Below, one piece after another: positions 12,316 to 25,321 of a DNA stretch of 64,000 bases (the first letter of the stretch is position 1; each line of letters begins with the position of its first letter). This DNA is from Knoxdaviesia capensis (taxonomy: Eukaryota; Ascomycota; Sordariomycetes; Microascales; Gondwanamycetaceae), in contig LNGK01000008.1 of assembly GCA_001510575.1 (NCBI GenBank), forward strand, positions 4,722,981 through 4,786,980, read 5' to 3'. The notes under the pieces were generated by a model. That model was given only the letters and a program-made list of their open reading frames with translations. It made no database searches and was not told where the DNA came from. The translations under genes and the position numbers were made by a program.

Positions 12316-13378
12316 GAAAGCTATAAAGGAAGAGAGAGGAAGCGTGTTCTCGTCATCATTCTTTTTTCATTGTCTTTCAGCTTCAGATCTGACGGTCATA
12401 CACCCCAGTGCAGCGGCTCACCGCGCGCATGATATAACTGTGGTCCACCGACCACACTCAAAAGGGCTTCACAAAGCCCGGAAACACCCCCGGTATCCTC
12501 CGGGATCGGACACATCGATGCCAGTCTTTTTCAACACCAATACCTAGTACGACGCCCCGATAACAAGATCAGTCAAATCAATCAGCTTCAGCGATTCAGT
12601 GCCGCTGAGTAATAGTTCAGTGTCTCTGGTCCTCTGATCCAGGAACCGGCTGGTCCTTCATTTATCTCGTATCCCACCTTCTTCTCCCTGTAGCTCAACC
12701 TACTCGAGATAAAAAGCGCGATTTCACACACACGCCTTCTTGCCTCTATCCGTTCCCCCATTCGTATTCAATCACTTAGGTAGTTACGTTACGAGGGAGG
12801 AACTTCCTTTATTGCGATCATGGAGTCACTCATGCTCGTCGTTCAGAGAGCAAGATATCGTCAGTGAATTAAAAAAAATATTGCAATGATTCAAGTCAAA
12901 AATTATCAACAATTAGAACTCCATCTCCCATCCACACTTCATTCAACACATGCGTGCAGACATTATCAGTCGAATTGATCTAAACGAAGAAACGAAACAT
13001 GGTGTAGGAAAATCTTCAATAGTAAAAAAAAGTATAAACCGAAAGACAAGCAAACGATCAAACACGAAGAGGAGAAAAGAAAAAGCAGAAAAGTCTAACT
13101 CTTTAAGCGGATGCAATGCCTCCCTAAAGCAGAGCAGCAGCCAGTGTTAGCGAAAAATAAAGAAAAATCATCATCCATAATGCCCTTATAAACTTAATTC
13201 CCTCTGAAGTCGTTGGTTCCCTAATCCAAGACCCAGAATCACACATTATGATATTTTGGATTTGTCGTATATTGTGAATCCCGTTTTCGTCATCCATCTT
13301 TGCTATTTATCAGCACTTCTGTCTTTTCCTGTTTGATTTTTTTTTCTTCTTTCATTCTTCTAGAACAACCCTCTCATC
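12316..13378. other. Convergent intergenic spacer (UPF2 / FAS beta)
   Basis: 1.06 kb between two 3' ends. It is AT-rich, most markedly around 12860-13370, and should hold both 3' UTRs. A 66-codon ORF at 12950 is Lys/Ser-rich low-complexity and is not credible. No RNA gene or repeat was seen. Confidence 0.55.
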
Positions 13379-16300
13379 TCATGCAGCCGCTCCAGGTCCC
13401 TCATGGTTTCCTGGGAGGCTGGCACTATCCGACGAACTATCCACGCCAGCGAGATCGTCTTGAGTGTACTTGTCCCAGTTAGCCAGGATATGAGCGATAC
13501 GGGGAGAGTTGGTAAGACGGTACACATCCTCAAAGTACTCCTTGGTCAGCGCAAACGGGCGGGCCGTAACGTTGGGGATGTACTTTCCAACAAGCTTGGC
13601 CGGGTCGATTGTAGTCTTGTTGATCTTCTTAAGGAGGAATGATCGGAAGGGCTTGACGCCAGACCGCAGGAATGTAGAGTGGAACGGCACATCAATGCCG
13701 CGCAGAGGAATTGTGGCAAAGCCGCGCTCAAGCTCCAAGGGTTGGGGCTTCTTGAGTGTGCTCTCCATGGCGCCCTGGATGATCTGTCGAAGAGTCTCGC
13801 GAGCCTCGTCAATGTTGGCCCGGATCTCCTCGATATCAAACTGCTGCTTCTTGAGGAAGTTGGTCACGCCAGTAAGGGTGTCAAGGGCACGGAGATCACC
13901 CGCGCACACATACTGCATGTTCGCAACGTTGTAGTTGACAATCTCAAGCAGCCAGCCGGTCTCTTCGGCAATTGTCGTAACGACAAAACGGAGAGCCTCC
14001 TCATTGAAGGTTTTGGAAATACGGCTGGGGTTAACCGCACACATGGAGTAGTTCGAACGGCCAGCAGCATCACGTTCGACAGCAACCTGCATAGTAAGAC
14101 CACGGTAGAACACGACAGACACCAAGCTCTCAATGGGCATGACGTCGGCAAGGGCAGCAAGAGCCGAGTACTCTCCAAGAGAGTGACCGGCGAACGTGCT
14201 GTCTCTGGGCACGAGTCCCTTAGCCTTCATATCCTCAAAGCTAGCCTTCTCCATCAGGGTCAGAGCAGGCTGGGTGAACTGAGTAGCCGACAGCAGACCA
14301 GTAGGAGACCGGTATGTGTACGACGTGGTGTTCTCGTCAATGCTCTTGAAGATTCTCTCAGACTTGATGCTTCCATCGGCGGAGACAGTTTCGAAAGTCA
14401 TGGCCATGTAGTTCGCCCGAATAGCCTTACCACGAGGGCCACCGAAGTGGATGGTAAGCTCCTTGGGGTTGTTCTTGACAATGTTGGTAATCGAGAAACC
14501 TGAATGAAGAGAGGGTTGTTAGTTTGACTAAAAGAATACATTAAACGCAAAGCCTCCAGGATATACTGACCATAGTTGTCCATCAGATACTTGTCGGCAC
14601 GGTCCCAGACTTCGCGAGCAACCGGGCTGCTGCTGTACAAGTCCATACCCATACCCTGCTCCTGAGAACCCTGGCCAGTGAAGACATAGGCAGTGACAGG
14701 CTGCTCAATCTCAGCCTCAGCAAGCAGAACCTTCTCGTCAGTCTCCTTGTTGCTAGCCTCAACCTTGACGAGTTTGCGGCCGGCAACCATGCCAACGTGC
14801 TGGAGCTTCACATTGATGAAGTCATTGGGAAGCACCATGCCAACGAGATCAGCGTGGAAACTCTTGACACGGCCAATGTTGTTCTCAGCAGCCCAAGTCT
14901 CAACCAGACTGCGAACAGCAGCACTGGAGTACATGCCGTGAGTAATAGTACCGGGGAGGTTGGCGTAGTTGGCGAAAACACGAGACACGTGGATGGGGTT
15001 GAAGTCTCCCGAAACACGAGCATAGTTATCGTTGGAGGCAGGGGCACGAAGAACCAGGGGAGTCTTGCCACTGAGAGGAATGGCATTCTCAAAGTTGACG
15101 GGCTGGTCCACAGGCGAACCGCGACGCTCGAGGTAGTCGATGACGGGATTACCGTGGGACATGCCGGCCTCATAGTCGACGCTGGCAATCTGAATGATTT
15201 CCTTGGTGGGGAGTTCAAGAAGCACCGATCCCCGGGTCTCAACACTGCTCATAACGTTCTTGTCCTTGAAGCGAACAAGGCTCTGGAGACGGAAGGTCAG
15301 AGTCTTGCCTAGGAGATCAATCTCGGCAGGAATCTCGTCAGCCAAGAACCACTGCTTAGAGCGCAGAACAGCCACGTCCTTAGAAGTAGCTAGGTGGACC
15401 TGGATAGGAGTCTCGGTCTTGCGCTGGAAGGTGTTCTCATAGTCCTTGTAGTCTCCACGATACAGGAACTGTGACGTAACCTGCATGACCGCCTCACCAT
15501 CGCGAGTAAGGGTTCCGCAGACTTCGACCATTTTTCCAGATTCCTGGTTGATGACAGCATTGATCTGGGCAGTGGTCCGAACAACATCGCCCTTCTTCAG
15601 GGGCTCAGCACCAGGCAGCATGCGGAACTCGTTCGACAGATGCACAAGCTTGAGCAGGTCACCATCAATTGCACGAGGGAAAATGGGCTTCGTAATAGCC
15701 TTCCAGCCAACAACAATGGCAAAGTCCATAGGGGCATACATTGTCTTTCCGGGGCGATCGAGGAAAGCCTCGCCAGTATTTCCAACAGCGTAGGCAAAAT
15801 CTTTGATGTCCTCGCTTGTGATGACTGTGGAACCGCCATCAAACTCGCCAGTGATGGGGGCATCAAGATCAAGCTCATCCTCAGCGAACCAGGCACGCCA
15901 GTAGAACTCCTTGATGCGGTCATTGCGGCCCTCCATGACTTCTCTGATCGGAGCGTATCCAGCTTCGGGATGGTAAACAAAGCGGAGGGGAAGTGACACC
16001 GGCTTTCCAAGGGCAGTAGTCTCCTTGATCAGGTTGACTAGGATGCGGTTGGTTCCAGCCAGCTTAATCTCAATGACATCCACGTAGTGGTTGTGGCGAG
16101 GCTGTTCCCGGACAACAATGGAGGTCTTCAAAGCGTCGTTTGGGTGGAGAATCTCCACAAACAGACCACGGGTAGGGGCCAAAATGCGGCGGATCGGGTT
16201 GTCCTGGAACTTGTTTCCTTGGATGAAGACATCTGACATGAGGAGGGCGTGACGCCAGTTTCGGTTAGGGCCAGCAAGAAGCAGAAGCCACGACTCAAGA

Positions 16301-19300
16301 GACGGAAGAGGAGAGGCAGGCGATGAGGAGATGCGGTAAGTGTTCTTGTTGGTATCGTACGCGACGGTGAGACCTTCAACATCAAGAGGGATTTCAGGCT
16401 CGATCAACTTTCCACCGAAATACTCAATGGTCGGCACATTCTTCTTGTCTCCGCTGTAGTAGTCCTTCAAGAGGCTAGCAATGTGTGCCTCATGAATACC
16501 ATCCAAGATGTCCTTGATAGGCTCGTCAATGACTTTGCAATAACGGACGGCAGTGGGACCCTGAAGAATGCAAGTTCTGCCAACGTCCTGGTCCATAACA
16601 GCAGCAAGGTCCTCGGACTGCCACAGCGAATCCTTTTTGAAAAAGAACTCGAAGTTCTCGTCAAGGGCCGGAACAAAAGTAGGGGGCTTCTGTCCGCCAC
16701 GCTGGCACAACATGAGGAAATGCTGGACATCCTGAGCGTTGATGATCTGGGTCTCCGCACTGGGGTAATGGGCCAGGATGCGGCTGACAGCGGCGTACGG
16801 CTCGTTGAGATCAGAGTAGTTTTGAAGATATGACGGGCTGTTGGAGTCAGAGGTGAAACGTTCCTCAACGCGGTGAATGAAATCCCCAGTCAGCTTAGCG
16901 AAAGAGGGGTCGATCCAGCGAGACTCGCTCTTGACATAGAGCAGATCAATCATACGACGCACGACATCACCGTAGGTCATGTCCTCCAGATCGCACGACT
17001 TGCCAGCCTTGTTGCGGCCAAACCACACCTTCTGGAAGTCATCGTTGAGCTTCTTGATGATGTAGTCGCGGTTTTTCTGCAGCTCAGCGACGCGCTTCTC
17101 CTTAGGGAGGTTGAAAATCTTCTGGTCCATTTCGGCCCAGAAGCGAACACCGCGGGTGGCGAGCTTGTGGATTGGCTCACCCATCTCAGAACGGACAGTG
17201 ATAACGCCACCAGTGGGACCCTTGTAGGTCTTCTCCCAGTCACAATCATCAACACCGGGGGCATCAATAATGGCTTGCTTCGCAGCGGGGCTGGTATGAG
17301 CTTCCTTGGCAACCATCATGCGGCTACCAAACAGACAGCCATCAAACGGCATCGGGGGAAAACCGTACTTCTTGGCCCATTGACCGGTCAGGTAAGGATA
17401 GGTATCCTCGGCACTTCCAAAACCACTGCCAGCAACAAGAATAATGTTGTCACAACGGCGGATGCGGCCATACATCTGAAGAATAGGCTGATGGAAATCT
17501 TCGAATGAATGATGGCCGCCACCACGGCCACCGGTCCACTGCATGAAGACGGGGAAAGTCGGGTTGGCATTCGCAATGTTTATCACAGACTGGATAGCAT
17601 CAACGGAACCAGGCTTGAACGAGATGTGCTTCAGCCCTAGGGTGTCAATATATTCCTGAGCGACCTCGAGGGATGGGACACCAGCACCAATAGTCAGACC
17701 TTCAATAGGCACGCCCTCGGCACGGAGTCTTCCGAGGAGCGGGATCTGCCAACCCATGGCGCGAGGGTTGACATAGATCAGATTGACGGTGATACCGCGG
17801 CCCGCAGGGATCGAGCCTTCGATCTTTCGCAGAGCCTCGGTCATGGTCTTGGCGTTGTAGTAGCCACCACCCGCAAGCTCGATATGGTATCCAGCATTCA
17901 TGGTAGCCGAAACAAAGTCCCAGGGGACGGTGGCCGGAGTCATGCCAGCAACCACAATCGGCGGGATGCCCAACAGTCGGCTCATCTTGGTGTCGACATA
18001 GGTTCTGCCGCTGGTGGTAGTGACCAGGGTCGGACTAAACTCCTTGACCCAGTCAATCGCAAACTTGACGGCGTTCTCTTCGTCGCGGTCGAAAAGTTCC
18101 GACTTGTATCCAACTTCATTAGCAGTACCAGTAATAGTCCCAGCCAGGATAACGCGAACACCAGTTCCCTCCTTGTTGCGGCTGGTCAAGCTGCCAATGC
18201 CGGAAACACCGCCCGGACCGAAGTCAAGAACGTGGGTAGCTCCGGGGAAAGCAGTAGCCTTCTCCCAGTTGACGGTCTCGCGGGTGATGAGACGGATGAG
18301 AGCGGGAACGATGTTGAGGCCCTTGACCGACTGGCGGATATCAATACCGGTGTGGGTGTCGAACACGGGGATGCCGAGAGCCTTGGGGCTGATGCGGATC
18401 TCCTTGAGGTCAGAGTCAAGAAGTTCGGTAGCCTCCACAAGGTAGGGGCTATGAAACGGAGCAGTGATTGGCAGGAAGCGGTTGGCAAAGCGAATCTTGC
18501 GCTCAGTGAACGGCACGCGAGTCTGGTCCAGGCCGCTGGGCGCTTTAACCTTGCGCAGACGAGTGTTGAGACCATACAGAGACAAAGGGGGGCCAGTAAC
18601 AACCAGGTTTCGCGGGCTATTGATGAGCGAAATGGCAATGTGACGATCGGCAGGGAGGTAGTGATTGGTGGCGTCAATGTGCTTCTGTATCTCGGCCTGA
18701 GACAGATCGCGGATGCTCAGCATAGGAGTGGGGGTTCCCTCGCCGTTCTCAATGGACTCGCGCAAAACAGTGGGAGTAAGGGAGGTCTTGGGGAAGGTCT
18801 GCTGACTTCTGGCACCGATCCAGAAGAGGATGGTGAGAGCACTGTCGACGATTTCGCGGAAAGAATCCCAGGAATCCGCAGCAGCAGTAGCAGCAGCAAC
18901 AACAATACCCTGGGAATGGCCAGTGGTTCCGCCGATTCTCTCACGCAGCTGTCCAGGGTGCAGACCAAGCACTTTGCAGGTAACCTCGTAGTGAGCCAGC
19001 TGCACAAGTCCAATCAGGGGGAAGCTAACAGGAGCAGAGATCAGATAATCAACATCAGGAGTCGATGAGGGGTCCTGAAGCCAGGTCATGAGGTCGAGGC
19101 CCTTGGGGTACAGCTTCTCGGCGTCGGGATGGTTCGAAAGGTTGCGCAGCAGCTCGGCCGACGAGGCTATCAACTCGCTGACAAAGCCGGAGTAGACGGT
19201 GTTGATCTCGCGCAACTCCTCAAAGTACTCCTCGATGTTACCCTGGCCACCGAAGATAGTGAAGACTGAGGCGGAGCCGTCGTTAACGGCACGCAGCAGA

Positions 19301-19770
19301 GCCGACTCGTGAGGCTTAATCACGCGGTTGGTTACTGAGCGGGCAGCATAGTAGCTACGGACCACCTCAAGTTTCTTGGCGTCTATGCCAGGAAGCGTGG
19401 CCACCAGAGCGTGCACCTCGTTGCCCCGCAAAAAGGCACGCTCGAACTCGTTAAGAACAAGCTTCAGAACTTCCTCGTACGAGCCCTGGGAATCGTCTTC
19501 GCCCTCCTCCACCTCATGGGCAACGAAGCCGAGGTACCGAGCAACGAGCTCGGCCACCGACGAGGGCTCATCATCCTGAGCGAGCTCATCGGTGGGGGTG
19601 GGCAAGATGGTAAGAAAGCGCTCTTTTAATTGAGAGGCATGGAAATGTAGGCTTGTAGGAACCAAGAAAGTGGTCTCGAGAGATCCATGACTAAGAGAAA
19701 GAGGTCGGAGCGACGCATTGGATCTCGGAGTAGACACACCGGTCTGGGGGCCAGTTCCGGTTCCGTACAT
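13379..19770 (-). CDS. fasB: Fatty acid synthase subunit beta (type I, fungal)
   Basis: Two exons, 19770..14571 and 14499..13379, with a 71-bp intron interrupting a Gly codon in the motif DNYG|FSI; 2106 codons, the normal length for this subunit. Domains in order: acetyl transferase with GHSQG (catalytic Ser about 286), FMN enoyl reductase with GGRGGGHHS (about 747-755), a double-hotdog dehydratase with RVSGDFNPIHVS, and a malonyl/palmitoyl transferase with GHSLGEYSAL (Ser about 1840). Together with the alpha subunit it builds the cytosolic alpha6-beta6 barrel that makes palmitoyl- and stearoyl-CoA. It is transcribed divergently from the alpha gene across a 6.1-kb spacer, the usual Eurotiales arrangement, suggesting coordinated expression. 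The start MYGTGTGPQTG matches the family N terminus. All catalytic motifs inspected are intact. Confidence 0.97.
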
Positions 19771-22700
19771 GATGGCGGTGAATAGGGGGGCGTGGAAGAG
19801 CCGAGATGGATGTTCGGAGACGAGTTGAAATCTGAAGTTTACACAGATATCCAGTTAGCACCTGACTGTACAGAGTGTAGTGGTGAGTCTGCGCTTGAGT
19901 TGATGCAGCTCAAAGAGAGAGGGGGGGGTTCGTGGTTGTAAAGCTTTTTTCAACTGGCTTTGCAATCACATGAATTGCCAACTGCACCACCAGCAACAAC
20001 ACCGATTCCAATATTGGCACATACCAATTTAAAGTTGGACACAGTCCGAATTATAAAGCTGTAGCCGCCAGACGCAAAAGCACAGAATATTAGAATCGAG
20101 GGGATTTATGAAGAGAGAGGGAAGGCGAAGATAGGAGAAACGGGAGAGTTCAAGGTGAAGAAGTGGGATGAAAAAATAGGAGGAGCCGTTTTGTTGTCCG
20201 AAGTCGATTTCTTAGGGGGAGAAACGACAGCTTAACAAACGCAGATAGTACACAAGCAATTAGAAGATGGTAGAGAAAATGAGCTCGTTAAGGGCTCTGG
20301 AAGGGATAAAGACGAACAAAAAGTATCAAGAGAAAAGAAACTGAGACGGGACCATGATATTTTAGAAGAGGAATGAGAGATTCAGTTCAGGTGGGCGAAG
20401 ATATCGATGACGGGGATGTTGTAAGCAGGCACACTCACAGATCGGTTCCTGTCTAGTTTTTTTCGGTGTTTTCTTTTTTGCTTCTTTTTGTTGGCGGAAA
20501 GTGCGACTCGGGAAAGTCTTTGGGGCGGGAGCCACTAAATGGAAGGAACGCCCTCTGTAAATCTCAAGTTAAACTGGTGGCTTTCACAACAACTACTGGT
20601 CTCGCCGCCTTGCTCTCTGGCAGAAACCATGTACTGAAAACCCGTTGTTTACAGCGCGGTACTTCGTTCAAGTGTTGGTGGGAAGCTAAGGGGGTGTGCT
20701 TTGTAGCGAACGGGCCACTTTTGAGGGGGGTGTGATTTGCAGCCCTCCCGTCCCCCTGGCTGGAAATTTTTGGTTTGTTGGGATTTTGGCCAGACCCACC
20801 CACGGACGGACTTCGTGGTTGGCCTGGGCTTTGGATGCTCTTGCCAGATTTGAAGCAGACGACATCTCGAAAAAAGGCTGGGGAGAAGGAACATTTTTGT
20901 TGGATGAGAAGGATACAGACATAGGGATACACGACGACTTGCGAAGAAGTACCGTATTGGTATGCCGCTCCTCTAGGTTGCTGTAACTTGATACTGGAAT
21001 GTTCTTCAGTGAGCTGTTAACGTATGGCTCTTCGGCCAATTCCCTCCAGCTTTTGAAGCTGAAGAGCCGCATTTACACACAGTTGACGTCCTTCACCAAA
21101 ACACCCCCAAACCTGTCACCAGTCCAGGCCTTGCCGGTCCGGAACATACCTTTTTCTATTTTACAGCGGCATGTTAATGTGGATATCTCTTTCCCTCCCG
21201 TACTAGCGTTTTTGGGATGTTGGGAATCTTCTTGCCCCCGGTTTCCCCAACTATCCACCCCCAACATGACATGGAATGCAGGAAATCGAAAGGCACAGCA
21301 GGGAAGGGGTGCTACAATCCAGCACAGACATCCTGTATCAGGGAGTCTGGATGTAATAGAAGTGTGAGCCAGCAGGAACTTGTGCATGTACTGTAGTGGT
21401 ACTTCAAAGCCATATGAGTGTCACAGGGTGTGTTACAGCCTTATTTGCACGTCGTGACCATCCGTGATGGGTCAGTTACGGTCAAAGTGGCTACGGCTTT
21501 CCGATAAGATAAGAGCTGTCTTCTAGAACCCCGTTACACTGGGGATGATGCGCCAGATGTTCGCTGACAGCTTCTGTATGACGGCCTCGTCCACACATCG
21601 TCCAAGACGGGAGAGGTATTGTACAGGTACATGACAAGACTGCCAGTACATCACATATAGCATACCTACAGTCCGTTTATAGTGGCCATGCGAGTGTAGG
21701 TAGGACCCTGGATTGCAAGGTCTTGAAGCTTCAGCCCCGCCAGGATGCTATCCAGGTCGGATCTTGCTTGCTGAGGATGCAGATCGGGGTATTGGAGGTT
21801 CTTACCACCCCGCGTCTGTCGTCACGCACTTTGCAACTGCAAGACGGTTCAACTCGATTGTGATAATCTGGGAGTTTACAAATAGTCAGTGAAACGATTT
21901 TCACTCAGGCTGGCTATCGGGCACGAAGATGCCTTCCAGAGTCTGACTTACAGGCCTATGTCTGCCCGCCCAAGCACGGGCCGTGGGAGTTTAAGCGAAG
22001 ATGAGCATGTCGTCATCGGTGATATCCCATGTACTGTTCATGTTGGTTGGGGATAGGTCGCGTGAGCGGTCGAATCGGCGGCAGTGCACACATACGGAGG
22101 TACCCCGTGTTAGTCGGACGGTGCCCGGATCCCGGCACATCTTGCGATGACAGGGCGTCAATCATCCCGAGGCCTCTCGATTGTTGATATATAATGTTGG
22201 CTCCCGCCCTCAACATAACATCTGTTAACTGATCCGTAACGCGTCACTATTCCGGCACCGGGGTCAACATTGCACGGCCGAGCCTTGCCTGCAAACGGAT
22301 CGCCCTCCGAGCTCAATTGTTCGGTCCCCGAGCTGGCAACCTTCGGGTCGGGGTTTCTTTGATTCCAAACCCATAGGCTGTTGGAGGAATCTGTTAGAAC
22401 TGGGTTGTTCTGGGTCTTGATAAGCACTCCCCAACCCTAGCCAGGGCAGTATTTCACCTCTCTATCATTCCTGTCGTGGTAGTGACATGTGTCCTTAAGC
22501 TCGGTCCAAGACAATAGCCAGGGAGACAACGTCTAGTCGTCTTTGAGATATGGGGCGCACACACTACTATACTGTCGCCAATTGTGGGTCGGGCGGAAGT
22601 GAAGGCTTGGTTCGCCCTTATGTCTGGCCGAGTTCTTGCCAGCGGCGGCGGTTTGTCGTGGAACATGTTCTCAATGTAGGGGGCGATCCGTGGTGAGGAT

Positions 22701-22967
22701 CAGTGCCAAGTTGGTCTATAAAGACACTTGGGGGCGCGCGGTGTTTCTCTCTGTAATTCAACTTCGGTGTGTTTTATGTCTGGCTGTCTTATTATATGGC
22801 GTCTCTGGAAGGGATATTGGACGTGCATGCATCATGTACAGCCGAGATCGTAAGAGTCTGAACGTAGTCTAGGAACCATTCGTAGCATCACCGTAACAAC
22901 ATCATGGCCATACAATAGTGGAGAACTCTGTCGAATACTCCACCACCTTTGGCATTCTGCGTTTACT

Positions 22968-22981
22968 GTACTGTACAGTAC
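22968..22981. repeat. 14-bp palindrome GTACTGTACAGTAC
   Basis: Perfect self-complementary 14-mer in the FAS spacer. An identical copy lies at 41447-41460 and a 10-bp core recurs at 54832-54841. Confidence 0.9.
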
Positions 22982-23431
22982 ACCGCCAAATTCCACCTGA
23001 GCCAATGAAGTGTCCACGGAACGTCATCCACAGACGTACAATTTTTTTTTCAGCTAAGCTGCACATTCACCGAAACATCCGGATGTCTCACGTACGGAGG
23101 ATGGATTCCCTGGTCAGATTGAAATTAGGTGTGAATATGCTCTCTTGACATGATAGTGGCGTGGGGAGAACATTAGAAGAGGACGAATGCAGTCATCGCA
23201 GTCTTCCAACTCTTCGATGGATTGATCACTCCCGTCAGACAATCTTACTAAACAACAACTCGAGGTGGGCAGGTCTGGCTCCCACGTTTCTGTTGTCCAA
23301 GATTCCACAACAGCATACTAATGCATGGCCCCATACTCGCATCGTGCGGTATGCCCCTGATGGACCCGACGACCCGCCCAGCCAACAATACCAGAGACAG
23401 TAGAATACAAAGCAACTGCAGATAAAACACG

Positions 23432-23443
23432 CCCCCCCCCCCC
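23432..23443. repeat. Poly(C) run
   Basis: Twelve consecutive C on the plus strand, one of several C or G homopolymers confined to spacers in this window. Confidence 0.9.
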
Positions 23444-23766
23444 TCCAAGGGACAAAAAGGGTCGGCCTCGTTGATTTTTTCTTGTTGTGCCGCCCCTGTT
23501 CAACCCCGTTAGGGTGTTTTCAGTTCCCACGTAAGACCGTTGTTGAAGCTCGCACTGAACGAGAGCAGAAAGCTTCCGAGGGAACAACGTACTGGGTACA
23601 ACAAGAATGGCACAACCCCAGGTGTGGTAGGTGGCAGTTCATTATGTGCACCAAAGATACCGGGTTGCCCAACACTATGCTGAGACAACAATCAAGTAGG
23701 TCGGTTGGGAGCATGATAGTGATGAGGACCATTTTTGTAAGATCGAAGGCGAATGAAGTTTTTTCC

Positions 23767-23790
23767 CTAGTATATACTAGTATATACTAG
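23767..23790. repeat. Tandem palindrome CTAGTATATA
   Basis: CTAGTATATA repeated twice and closed by CTAG. Each 14-bp overlap (CTAGTATATACTAG) is a perfect palindrome. It lies in the FAS spacer; its function is unknown. Confidence 0.85.
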
Positions 23791-23881
23791 GTCTCCTATC
23801 ATATTGGTGAAGTCGCTGGGACGGAAAGTTCAAGGCATGGCAACTCCCGCACCAGCACGGCAGGCCGGAGTTTGTCTATCG

Positions 23882-23896
23882 TTAGGGTTAGGGTTT
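23882..23896 (+). repeat. Telomere-like array TTAGGGTTAGGGTTT
   Basis: Two complete TTAGGG units plus TT, matching the common filamentous-fungal telomere repeat. It is too short to be a former chromosome end. Such teloboxes can bind TTAGGG-binding factors; the role here is unknown. Confidence 0.85.
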
Positions 23897-25282
23897 GTCG
23901 ATTCAAAGCTCTGTGCTGACATTGCCATACATTGTGGCAACACTGTCGAGTAAGTGCGGTTATCACTATCACTACAACAACACTATCACATCGCGTTCTA
24001 AAAGAGTGGCCCAAAATGATGGGGCAGTCTTGAAATCCAACAAAAGGTTTTGTTGGATGTGCTCCGTTCAGCCGAGTTAAAATTACGAGGACGTGAAGTA
24101 TCATGAAAATAAAACAGTTCTGATGAACCGTACCAACTACCAAACGAGAGCGATGAGATAACGAGCGTGCAAAGCCATACCAGGCTTGAGTGTGTCTGTC
24201 TGCTTGACGTGAATATGCGGCGTTATCCATTGCCGAGGAACTTGAGTCGTAAAGCAGAAACGGGGAAAGTTATGGACAGTGTGCAGTATCTTAGCTTGAT
24301 AACTATTTTTCAACCACTTCAGGGGTCGGTCAATCAACGGAGGTTGAAAGTGACGATAACTGGAAGAACATTGGTCGTCCGGGCACCAGATTCACCCGCC
24401 GAAACTGATAGAAGAAATTGTTGGCGCAATAACTCCCTTATGATAAGGCTCGCCTTCAATCATCACCAATTTGAACAGGCCAACTGTTTCACACACCCCC
24501 TGGGATACAAAGTTAAGTACTGGGTACAATGAGGTACAACTTTTTCGGTTACTGTTTGCCCCAATGGAAATTTAACAAGACGATCCAATTGGTCTAAGCC
24601 TAATCAAGCAAGGACCCACCATTATGGTTGGGACGAAGGAAAATTAAGAAAGGAAAAAAAAAGCTTTGGTGGGCTTAAATGTTTTTGTCTCCCTACCTAT
24701 GGATTTTGGCTCCTTCTCTCCACACCTGTTACCACTTGCTGCGAACCGCCAACGAAACAACAGATTGGGAAAGCTCAACCATGACCCCAGTCGTCCTCAA
24801 CGTATTCGAATAAATTCTACGGAAGTATCGTCCTGGCTGGTGACCTGAGCAACGGGAAGCTACGGGACGCATCAGCAACAACGTGAAAGCTGTCCTGTCG
24901 GGGCTGGCGGTTGGTGGACTGGAAGTATTGATACATGGCGTGGCCTTCCTCGTAAGCTTGTGGACAGACATTACCTCCGATTATAGGGGCCTGTGCCACT
25001 GTTTACCTGCCAACTGCCCTAAGCCTTAGTGGATAGTGCCATTAACAATCGCAAACTCCCCCTAAAATAGCAACTCTACCCCTCCATTTGCCCTCTCCGT
25101 GATACTCACCTGCCTGTGCACATCTCCGTCTGTCTTTTTTTAACCCTCCTGTCTCCCTGACTCTCGATGTCTATATTGTCTTCGCTCATTCCCATTTCTT
25201 ATCCTGACCGTTCATCTCATCCAAAGAAGCTCAACAGACGAAACCTCCAAGCAATCAAGAACACTTGATTCAGATTGACTCA

Positions 25283-25321
25283 ATGAAATTTACCACTTAC
25301 TACAGCCTCCTTCTCTACTGA
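25283..25321 (+). promoter_or_regulatory. Possible upstream ORF in the FAS alpha leader
   Basis: ATG followed by 11 more codons (MKFTTYYSLLLY) and TGA, about 560 bp before the FAS alpha start. A donor-like CAGTGAGT lies just downstream (GTGAGT at about 25362), so a 5' UTR intron is possible. The transcription start is unknown, and so is whether this ORF is on the mRNA. Confidence 0.25.

Noticed and set aside
17884..19068. 394-codon open frame antisense to FAS beta
   Set aside because: It is the mirror of a strongly coding exon with GC-rich third positions. Its sequence is low-complexity (Ser/Gly/Asn-rich) with no family resemblance.
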